DNA from: Coemansia sp. RSA 1804
Taxonomy: Eukaryota > Kickxellomycota > Kickxellomycetes > Kickxellales > Kickxellaceae
DNA: 14,084 bases
Assembly (NCBI GenBank): GCA_027578815.1
Contig: JANBTH010000596.1
Span: forward strand, 1 to 14,084
Direction: 5' to 3'
Shown: positions 1 through 8,000 of the stretch, piece after piece
Position numbering within the stretch: the first letter of the stretch is position 1
Layout: every line of letters starts with the position of its first letter
The notes under the pieces: generated by a model
The model's database searches: none
What the model saw: only the letters and a program-made list of their open reading frames with translations
Told to the model about the DNA's origin: nothing
Translations under genes and position numbers: made by a program

Positions 1-209
1 GCATCTGCGTTGCCAGGCACAAAGGTGCGACGGGATCCGCCGCGCCCGGTGCTGACGGTGGTGGTGGGAACCTCGGGTCCTGCCGGCTTGGCAGCCTTGG
101 CTGGCTTGGGCTTCGGCTTCTTGGCCGAACCCGAAGTCTCTGGCACGGCGCTGCTCGTAGCGTCAAGCGAAAGCACCGAGAATGGATTCATTGAGGAGGC
201 GCTGCTCAT
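1..209 (-). CDS. Possible Stm1/SERBP1-like ribosome-associated protein, N-terminal fragment
   Basis: The minus strand opens with ATG at 209-207 and stays open to the window edge, giving 69 complete codons; the gene is cut by the end of the window. The peptide begins MSSASSMNPFSVLSLDA, followed by a Lys/Pro/Ala-rich stretch (residues about 29-44) and a basic patch, GRGGSRRTF (55-63). An N-terminal NPF-[hydrophobic]-L element followed by a disordered lysine-rich stretch is what fungal Stm1 proteins (SERBP1/HABP4 family, which bind and preserve inactive 80S ribosomes) look like. That match is from memory of the family and covers only a short, low-complexity segment, so the function is tentative. 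An NPF motif followed by disorder also occurs in endocytic EH-domain ligands. The start context (purine-rich AATAAGAAGG before ATG) is good. The next in-frame ATG is at residue 7, immediately before the NPF. Confidence 0.5.
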   Translation of the reverse strand, partial: MSSASSMNPFSVLSLDATSSAVPETSGSAKKPKPKPAKAAKPAGPEVPTTTVSTGRGGSRRTFVPGNAD

Positions 210-1530
210 CCTTCTTATTTATCTATAGCCACGCGCAAATGCCGTCAGTGCAGTCCACGCAAACGGATTATGTGTGCAATTCACAAGTCCGGAAAATAAA
301 AAAGCACGGGGAATAAAAAGTGTTGTTAGTAAACAAAAGCAAAGTAGCAACAACAACAACAATAATAATCTTTGGAGGAAGGAAGGGGAAGAAAAGAAAA
401 ATGGAAAACCTTCCGAGCAGTAAACAGAGAAAAAAGACACCCAGCAAAATAGTACAGTATCTTTTGGAGTGAAAGGTTTGGTTGGCTTGCACATGCGAGA
501 AAGAAAAAGAAAGGAGCGAAAAGCGCATGCGTCATACAAACATCAATATTTACACGCATGCGGATCAACCATGCTCTAACGCGAAAACGCGCATAACAGA
601 ACAATCATAGAGAATCAAAGAGGTTGGGAGGAATACCAGCTCTATTCTTTGCTCGCCTTTACGGCAGGACGGACCAAATGCTTCTGTTCCCTAAAAAGGA
701 GACACGAAAACCCGGCTCCTCAATCTTCCCAGCTAAGAACGGACTCCTGGACTGCGTCTTACTTTGACAGCTTGGCATTTCCGTCACAACAGCTCCAGAA
801 TCCATGCCAATCTGTTGATCTTCCTCTCTTCTCAGTCTCCCAACGCAACAAAAAGAAAACAGCAGCTGTTGTTTCTAACGCTGTCAGTGTTCGACTAGAA
901 AAGAGAGACAGTATAAACTTGCTTTGGCTGCTTCATTTATCAGAATCAGCAAACGATTCTCGCTGGAGCCGATTCTGATTCTGTCAAATTTTACATTCCG
1001 AATTTCGAATTGACAGTAGGAATCCGTTTTCGGCCAGAAAAGTGGAGCTGAGTTGTTCTGGTTGCTGTAGATAATGGATCCGGTCCTCTCCGTTCCTGTC
1101 GAATCCTGTGACGGCATCTAGATGGAAAAATAACTTACATAGTATGATGGATGCGAATAGTGTTGGATGGAAAAAAATAAAATCTGTAAAAAAAGGACGA
1201 AAGGAAAATCACGGGGAGAAAATGATGGCCCAAAAAACACTGCAATCCCCCTCCTCCAACAGCGTACCATCAAAATGCCTCATTTTTCGCCTTTCTTTCA
1301 CGGATGGTCCTTGCCTCGTTTATGCACGGGGAGGGAAAATTAGGAACTGGCTCCTGCAAATCCGTGTTGCTGAGGCAGCAAAAACACCAGGACTAGGGGG
1401 TGGTCTTGCTTTGCTTACGCTAAATAAAATGCATTAGAGGACGGGTGTCAAAATGAACAACCGGGCAGCACATCTGCGGCCCAGAGAGAAAATAAAAAAG
1501 TCTACTCCACTAAGCAACTATAAATCAATG
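210..1530. other. Intergenic region between two tandem minus-strand genes
   Basis: This 1.3-kb gap holds the 3' flank of the Ask1 gene (right side) and the upstream region of the Stm1-like gene (left side). The part nearest the Stm1-like start is AT-rich, with a (CAA)n/(AAT)n run at about 348-369. At 941-983 there is a perfect 9-bp inverted repeat, CAGAATCAG...CTGATTCTG. It is followed at 981-1016 by a second dyad, CTGTCAA...AATTGACAG, in which CTGTCAA pairs with TTGACAG. The open frames in the gap (for example 649-978 on plus and 884-1117 on minus) have no recognisable domain and biased composition, so I do not call genes. I saw no tRNA A/B boxes. A minus-strand GTAAGT near 1132 and a TAG acceptor near 218 could bound a 5'-UTR intron of the Stm1-like gene, but this is speculative. 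Confidence 0.5.
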
Positions 1531-4500
1531 TCAATGTGCCGACCACAGGCTATCCGTTATCTTGCGGATAAGTCGCCGACGCGATAAAAGATCCAGCAGC
1601 ACAGAGAACATGCTTGCGTTGGCGCCCTGCAGCGCTTGTGCACCCGATTCGCCTGCTGCTGCCACAATATCGTCCAGCGCCCAGATCCGCTGGTCCTGCG
1701 CCTTGACAAGTTCGTACAGTGCTGAAAGTTGCAGCGATGCAGGCGGCTCGCGGAACGCTGGCGGAAACATATCCGCCGAAAACGTAGTCACCAGAGGCGC
1801 ACCCGCTTCAGAGAACGACGATGCGGTTACGGACATTGCAGAATTCCTGGTCACGTCCTCTTCGTCCTCGTCCATTACGCTGTGCCGTCTCGACATCGCC
1901 TGCTCCATCGGCTCCAGGTCCCGGCTGTCCTCTGGATCAGACTGGTTGTGGTCAACAGAACCTTCTGCGACTTGTGCTGCGCGCTGGAGCATCTCGCGTG
2001 TCGGGAGAATGGTGGTTGTTCCGTCGATACTCGATGCATGGTTGAAGCTCTCAAAGTCATTATGCTCAATAGTGATGCTGCTCTCGTTCAGTTGCGAATC
2101 GGCAGTCTGCATCCCGCGCTCTGCTGCTCCTCCTCCTACCATCCCGACCCCAGGCGTATCGTATGTTGATGTGGCATCTGGTCCAAGCACGGCGGTGTTG
2201 CTGCGGCTTGTGCGTTCCGCGCTTATGACCTCTTGTGTGGGTTGTTCTCGCGTTGACTCCAATCCCTGGTGGCTGCTCCAAGACCGCGTTGACAGCGGAT
2301 ACGCAGCATTGCCTCCCTGTTGGTCGGATTGCACAGAAGATGGCGCCAGTCTGTGGTGGTTGCCAATTCCATTGGTGCTGTGCTGAGCAGCCGGACGCAC
2401 ATTATTGCGTTCAGGCGTTGGGCCAAACGGATCATCCTCGTCAAAGGCACCGCTTGGATCAAGCGCATGGAACCGCGATGCTGCTGTACTTGTGGTTGCC
2501 TGAGCGGGAGGCGGCGGTGTTGTTGTTGCTGTTGGCTGGTTGTTGTTGCTTTGGTTTCTAGCAAGCATTGCTTGTCGGCTGCGGAGCGCCAGCGGCGACA
2601 TGTGTCCGATGGTCATGTTTTCGTTGTCCATCTCTTCAATGTCCATCCGAATCATGTTTCTGCCTGCACCGAATGTCCGACGAGGCTGGATGCCAGCTAC
2701 CCGTGCAGCTGCGCCAACCGCTCTAGCCGGAACTCCGCCCCCTACTGCTGCCGCCGCTGCAGTTGGTGCCGCTACTGCTGGTACTGGTACTGCTTGTGCT
2801 GTTGTTGTCTGAACACGCTCGATACCATGAATCCCGCTGTTACTGGTTAATTCGGCCACAGATACAGGAGGCCTCTCCAGATCAGTCGTTATCTTTGGCG
2901 GCGAGGGTATGTCATCCTCAAAGTCGTCCAATACATCTCGATCCTCATCCAGCGCGTCAGCAGCCTCGACCTCTCCACTGCTGACTTCCACAGCCTCCTT
3001 CTTAATTGGAACCGCGTCATCACCAGCAGCAATCCTCTTGTCGGCATCGCTTATTGCTTCAACCTCGTCCAAAAGCTCCTCCATGTCAGCAACAAGATTC
3101 TTCACTTGAGCAACCTCCTCTGGCCTGGGCTCAGTGGTGGGACTGGCGTACTTGTTGGCCAGGGCATTCATCTCGCTTTCGTCCATATGGTCGCTGACAC
3201 TTGGTGCCACGTCGCTCTTAGCAATCGACACGGGTGGCTGGGCGACACTCCGACTTCTAACGCTGGCGCTTCTCCGCGATGTTGCCGCCGAAACCGGTGC
3301 TGCTTGCGGATTATTGGGACTGTCATACCTCTTGATAAGAGTATTTATCTCGTCAAGAATATCGTCATCGTCGTCGTCCTCCTCTTCTCCGTCGTTGCCC
3401 ATACTACCCTCGTGTTCAGCCTGGCCGGGCCTCCGTTTACCGCCAGTGCTTGCTGGAACCTTGCCGATTCCGCGCGCTGGCGCAATTCTGCGCGACTTTG
3501 GGAGAACAAAGGTGGTTGTGTGCGGAGGGCTTGTATCTGGCATCAGATCAACGGTTCCCATGGACGAGGTGTTATTCGACGCAAACGATATAGCGCTTCC
3601 CGGCGGACCTCCGCCATACCGCGATGAGCGGGCGCTTGACTTTGGGTTCACAAGGGCGCGCATCATCGACAGCGGGGTTCTAGGCGTACCGCTCTCGTAT
3701 CTAGCTTCCTTCCCAGGCGTTCCTAGTCGACGCTTCTTCGCAGACACGCTGAGTTGCTCGGCCATGCGCTTGAGATTGCGCACACGGGGCGTTGACGGAT
3801 ACATGTCACTCTCGTGCTTCGTGTTGTTTGAGGTCTTCCTGGCAGATCCTATTCGAAGCTCCTCGGTCATGAATCGGGATGTCAGTTGCGGGGTGTCGAT
3901 CTCAGCGTCAATGTCGATTACGCTTTCGTTGTCATCGTCGGCTGCACCATTGGCCCTGGCCCCATACGCCGTGGCTTCATTGGGGAATCTGGCAGTTATG
4001 TCGCCCTTGTGCGCCTGCTCCTCCAGCGCCACCCGCTGTGCCAGCGCCAAGGGCATCTGGTGCGTCTCATCGTTCTCCACCATTCCATTCTCATAGTACC
4101 CTTGGTCGTGGGTATACGCGCCAGGATTGCCGTTAGAAGCGCCAGCACCTCCGTCGTCGTCGTCGTCAACCTGCTCATCAGCCGCTGCAACGGCCATAAA
4201 GAACTGTAGCCACGGCTGCGAGGCCTCCAGCAGCTCGCTTGATAGCTTGGCGAGCTTTTCTATCTTGGGCATCACGTCTCTAGCCATCGTTCTCTGGCAG
4301 TGGTCAAAGTTCGCGTCGATGGATTGAAGTGTCAACGTTATCTTCTGCTCAATTTCCTCCAGCTGCTCTTCCGGTGAATCGCTTTTTGGCTGCACCACAG
4401 TTGCTGTGGGCGGAAGCGGTGGCCGACTATAGTTCTCTCGCTTGAGTGCTGCGCTTAGGGCATTGGTGAAGCGGCCGCCTCCAATTCCGCTGCCTGAGCT

Positions 4501-4566
4501 GCTGACGCTGGCTCGGCTGTCTGGTCTTGCAAATAAAAGCTGTTTGTGTTTTCCGTAATGCGACAT
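1531..4566 (-). CDS. ASK1: DASH/Dam1 complex subunit Ask1, greatly extended
   Basis: Ask1 is a subunit of the DASH (Dam1) complex, which forms rings or oligomers on spindle microtubules and couples kinetochores to their plus ends. Residues 67-130 carry the family signature: EEQLEEIEQKITLTLQSIDA, NF at 86-87, then VMPKIEKLAKLSSEL and PWLQFF (about 98-123), matching the helical Ask1 domain. Known yeast Ask1 proteins are around 300 aa; this one is 1011 aa. The extra length is mostly disordered: acidic runs (133-138, 393-403), Ser/Thr/Pro-rich stretches, poly-Ala/Gly (590-625) and Asn/Gln/Pro tracts. TP/SP sites are frequent; TPGK (283-286) and SPPK (555-558) fit the CDK consensus, and yeast Ask1 is a CDK target. 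The last 84 residues (928-1011), starting FSADMFPPAF, look ordered and helical. No intron is evident. The gene diverges from RIF1 across 457 bp. The ATG at 4566-4564 is the natural start, about 66 residues before the domain. The identification is secure; the role of the long insert is unknown. Confidence 0.92.
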   Translation of the reverse strand: MSHYGKHKQLLFARPDSRASVSSSGSGIGGGRFTNALSAALKRENYSRPPLPPTATVVQPKSDSPEEQLEEIEQKITLTLQSIDANFDHCQRTMARDVMPKIEKLAKLSSELLEASQPWLQFFMAVAAADEQVDDDDDGGAGASNGNPGAYTHDQGYYENGMVENDETHQMPLALAQRVALEEQAHKGDITARFPNEATAYGARANGAADDDNESVIDIDAEIDTPQLTSRFMTEELRIGSARKTSNNTKHESDMYPSTPRVRNLKRMAEQLSVSAKKRRLGTPGKEARYESGTPRTPLSMMRALVNPKSSARSSRYGGGPPGSAISFASNNTSSMGTVDLMPDTSPPHTTTFVLPKSRRIAPARGIGKVPASTGGKRRPGQAEHEGSMGNDGEEEDDDDDDILDEINTLIKRYDSPNNPQAAPVSAATSRRSASVRSRSVAQPPVSIAKSDVAPSVSDHMDESEMNALANKYASPTTEPRPEEVAQVKNLVADMEELLDEVEAISDADKRIAAGDDAVPIKKEAVEVSSGEVEAADALDEDRDVLDDFEDDIPSPPKITTDLERPPVSVAELTSNSGIHGIERVQTTTAQAVPVPAVAAPTAAAAAVGGGVPARAVGAAARVAGIQPRRTFGAGRNMIRMDIEEMDNENMTIGHMSPLALRSRQAMLARNQSNNNQPTATTTPPPPAQATTSTAASRFHALDPSGAFDEDDPFGPTPERNNVRPAAQHSTNGIGNHHRLAPSSVQSDQQGGNAAYPLSTRSWSSHQGLESTREQPTQEVISAERTSRSNTAVLGPDATSTYDTPGVGMVGGGAAERGMQTADSQLNESSITIEHNDFESFNHASSIDGTTTILPTREMLQRAAQVAEGSVDHNQSDPEDSRDLEPMEQAMSRRHSVMDEDEEDVTRNSAMSVTASSFSEAGAPLVTTFSADMFPPAFREPPASLQLSALYELVKAQDQRIWALDDIVAAAGESGAQALQGANASMFSVLLDLLSRRRLIRKITDSLWSAH

Positions 4567-4762
4567 CGTTAGAATAAAGAAAGGGTAAAAAAGAGGACTA
4601 TGTGTTATAGAATGAATAAAGGAAAAAAAGAGAAAATGAAGTGGGGTGCGGAAACGAGGGATGTGTTTATTATTACTATTTTGATGTGAGTCCCTTTGTT
4701 TACGTTAAACGCTTTTCCAAAACTATTTGCGAATTTTCTTGCCTCTTTAAAAAGGCACAATG

Positions 4763-4778
4763 TGATTAGATCTAATCA
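4763..4778. repeat. Perfect 16-bp palindrome in the ASK1-RIF1 promoter
   Basis: TGATTAGATCTAATCA reads identically on both strands. It lies 7 bp right of the dyad at 4741-4756 and roughly midway between the two start codons. A dimeric transcription-factor site is the simplest reading, but the sequence alone does not name a factor. Confidence 0.6.
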
Positions 4779-4809
4779 GACGAGTCTGAATTGAGAACTG
4801 GCTGAGCAT

Positions 4810-4838
4810 TTGTGACAACAAAGAAACGATTGTGACAA
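4810..4838. repeat. Two TTGTGACAA dyads spaced 20 bp apart
   Basis: Identical 9-bp copies sit at 4810-4818 and 4830-4838. Each is an odd-centred dyad (TTGT-G-ACAA). The 20-bp centre-to-centre spacing is about two helical turns, which would place two bound proteins on the same DNA face. Regulatory function is inferred. Confidence 0.5.
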
Positions 4839-5023
4839 AACGCTTCTGAGGCTGGTAATTTTCATCTCAGCCTTTCGTCGCCACTTGCTTTTTCTTCTTT
4901 TCTACAGTTAATATTTGTTTATTATATACCTCATACCTTATTTCTGTTGATCGACCTCTTCTTTTTTCGTCTGTTGTTCTTATTGTTGTTCTTATTCTAC
5001 TCTTGTTTTATTCGCTCGGTGGA

Positions 5024-8000
5024 ATGGCCGGACAAACAGACGCTTCAACGACACCGGCGGAGGTCAAAAGCGCTAGAATAAACATGGTGGAGAGCACGCC
5101 AAAGTCACAACTAGAGAGATTAACAGCCAGTGCGTCATTGAAGCGAGTGCATTTTTCACCACGGAACGAGGAGTTCTACAACGGAATGGTACCGCAGTCA
5201 TCCCCGACCCGAGCACAAAAGCGACCACGCTCACGCGGTATTCTTAAGCACGCGGCTATTCAGGCCGATAATAGGGGCAGCCAGCTAAACCAACAGCAGC
5301 AGCAGCAGCAGCAGCAACAGCAATTGATTCCCAGCAGCGATATCGATGGGTGCGACCAATTCAACCAGTACGGGCTGTTTGACCAGCTCTCGTCGCCCCT
5401 GGATTCGGCGGACGTCAGCGGAATGCCCCGGATCCTAGACGACAAACACAACCCTGCAGCACGTGTTTTGTTTTCGACTGGCGCGGTGCTGGAAAACGTG
5501 GCAGACAGCCAGCAATCTAATGCCATTGTTGTTCCGTCGGGTCAGCTGTTCAACGAGGCCGTGGAAACACTACGGGAGATAGTACCGGCAGACGCGGATG
5601 CAAGCCGCCACATGTACAAAGCGTACTCCGAGATCTACACCATATTGGCCGATACCAGTGGTGAAACAGCTCTGTCGCCGATAGACGGCTATGCAGAGCA
5701 TATCAATGGACTATTGGGCTGTCTGGACAGAGACGTCGGTCGGGCCAACAAGGAGTCGCGGGGCGCTGTGCTGACGGCTATTAAATGCCTGGGCTACTTG
5801 GCACACATGGACAAACTGTCCAGCGTACCGGAAAGCGGGAGCAAGCTTGCCGCTCTGTTGAAAACCACGTGCGCAACGGCGTCAAGGGTGTATGCGGATG
5901 ACAAGGCGGTGTGCATGGCTGTCATCTCGTGTATCTGCTTACAGCGGGTACCCGTCCCATCCATCCATTCCGCAGTGGCTGCGATGATTTCGTTCTGCGT
6001 GGACGCGATGAGGACGTTTGACCGGTCGGTTACGCTGGTATTTCAATGCCTGACTGCGATCGAGACACTGTTGCGACGGGCGCCGGCGACCACTCGAGGG
6101 TTGGCGCACATCTGGCTGTTTCCTGTTCTTTTCCACATTGTCAGCACAACGCCCGGCGTTCGTGCAAAGGCCGACGATATTGTTAGGCAGAACATGCCGT
6201 GGGTCTCGGCCGATGCGCATGGCCAGGAAATGGAGAAAAGCGTAGCGGTGTTTCTGGAATCCCAGCTCGACGGGTTTGTAGGCCTTTGCGAGCGGCTTCT
6301 CGATCGTGGTGACTGTCATATAGTGGCTCGTATCTGGGGGATGCTGGTAACCGTATGTGCGCGCCAATGCCGTGCCCGGATGAGCGGGATGCTGCATATC
6401 ATGCAAAAGTGCTTCAACTCGGACGATACCCGTGTGCTGGTAGCAGCGCTGATGCAATGGCGATGCCTTATCTACGCATTTCTGGTGCAGGGCCAGCTGG
6501 GGCGTCTCAAGTGCGTCAAACTCGTGATGACGCCTATACTGGCGCTCCTGGCTGCCAACAGCAGGGCTTCAAGCGAAGTGAGGCTGGCAAGCGTTAGGTG
6601 CTGGGCAACTCTCGTGTATGCCCTGGGAGAAGGCATTGACGCCCATATGGATATTGTTACCAGCGTGGCAGCGGCGACTGCTGGCGACCAATGTATCGAG
6701 GTGCGTGAGGTTGTTGCCCGCGTTCTGGCGTCGTTGATGAATCAAATGGTGCTGCCAGAGGAGAAGATTGCAAGATTCGTTATTCCCAAGATGATAATCG
6801 GCACCACAACGCTTGCGGCTGCTGACGGTAAAGCGCTTTCGACAACGCGTGGCCCGTTCTCTTCCGACAGTGTGTATTCTGGCGACCACACAGAAACTCT
6901 ATGCCGCTATGTCGTTGGTGTATCTGCAAACAGCCCGGCTCTATCTGCATTGACGGATGCGGTCATGTCTTTTGTTAAGCAGTATGTTTGCAATCCGGTC
7001 CGAGAGGAAACTGGGAGCAGCCGTGGCAGCGACCAACTGCGGTTTGGCGCCCTTTCGCAGCTTTGTAATACGGTCTTGCGTGACCCGAAATGGCGGAATG
7101 ACATTCCGCTTGCCGATGTCTTTTTTCATTTCACAGGCATTGGTAAACGACCCGCCATCCCTCTCTTGGATGAGCTGGACCTCGATGCTTTTATTAGCTC
7201 GCCGTTGTCAGTGCTCTATGACTCGCTTGTCAGTAATGAACCCGGCAGTTTGCTGGCTGCCATTGAACCCGACATGCATCCAGTTATGTGGGTTTCTCCT
7301 CTATCCAATCTCTCGTACCTGGAAGCTATTTCAGCGGTGTATATAAGGATACTTCTATCCAAGCTGCTGGGCTCGTCGAGTACACCCACTGACAACACGG
7401 CTAGTGCTGCTCAAGAACGTGTCAAAAGGTGCACACAATCGGTACTGGACTCTTCGATTCATGTTGATCCCTTCTGTACGTGTGCAGGAACGAGTATTGT
7501 GTTTGATATCATTGAACGACTTTCGCCTTATCTCGATCTATCGTCCAAAACACAAGTCGCGTTGATTACTGATACAGTGGATTCGATACTGAGTCCCATC
7601 ACCGAGCACATGGACGGCATTGCTGCAACTAATAGAGAGTTAAAACTAAAGATTGAAGCAGCTGTGTTTAGACGTGTTCTGGGTATACGGAGTACCTTTC
7701 TACTTTACTCTACACAGGAAGTGCGGCTGGCGTTTTGTTTGTCGTTCCAGAGATTATGTAGTTGGGACGGATTCTGGATCAATGCGTTGGCGTCTGTGAA
7801 GGAATGGGTCAAAGACGGAGCAACAGTTGATTGGAATCTGGTGGAAGTGGTCTTGGCGCTCTGCTATGGCGAGCAGGTGTCTGTGGGTGAGGGGTCGCAT
7901 GACATATGCTGCAAAGAGCTCCTTCGTATTATAGCGGGGTTGGCATTGGCAATTGCACGGGACGATCCAGAGGGGTCGACGAACGACCGCTCAATCACTC

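Larger units (their letters stand above)
4567..5023. promoter_or_regulatory. Shared divergent promoter of ASK1 and RIF1
   Basis: These 457 bp separate the two start codons and must contain both promoters. Visible elements are: a near-perfect dyad GCCTCTTTAAAAAGGC at 4741-4756 (7 of 8 pairs); a perfect 16-bp palindrome TGATTAGATCTAATCA at 4763-4778; and two copies of TTGTGACAA, itself a TTGT-N-ACAA dyad, at 4810-4818 and 4830-4838, exactly 20 bp apart. Between 4890 and 5015 the plus strand is a T/C-rich tract with a TATATAC near 4924, which resembles fungal core-promoter and 5'-UTR sequence for RIF1. I saw no MCB-type ACGCGT cell-cycle box. That the region is regulatory follows from its position; binding factors are unknown. 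Confidence 0.6.

Noticed and set aside
219..604. Several overlapping minus-strand ORFs with Leu/Phe-rich sequence
   Set aside because: They come from A-rich plus-strand DNA and run in several frames at once, as expected for low-complexity leader sequence of the Stm1-like gene.
854..876. Imperfect palindrome around CAGCTG as a structured RNA or terminator
   Set aside because: It has one internal mismatch, short arms and no loop or U-tract, so it is not distinguishable from chance.
649..978. 109-codon plus-strand frame in the left intergenic gap
   Set aside because: Begins at TTG, has no recognisable domain or hydrophobic pattern, and overlaps a minus-strand frame of equal quality.
1085..1115. 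tRNA-like T-loop sequence GTCGAATCC
   Set aside because: It has no proper T-stem, no A box upstream and no acceptor stem.
1562..2386. 274-codon plus-strand open frame opposite ASK1
   Set aside because: Antisense shadow of the low-complexity Ask1 C-terminal half. It is Ser/Cys/Ala-rich, has no domain, and the minus-strand frame carries the recognised protein.
3134..4096. 320-codon plus-strand open frame opposite ASK1
   Set aside because: Antisense of the repetitive acidic and Ser-rich part of Ask1. The Asp/Glu and Ser codons on the other strand remove stops here.
4803..4814. 12-bp TGAGCATTTGTG also found at 10678-10689
   Set aside because: A handful of shared 12-mers is expected by chance in a 14-kb window, and the flanks diverge at once.
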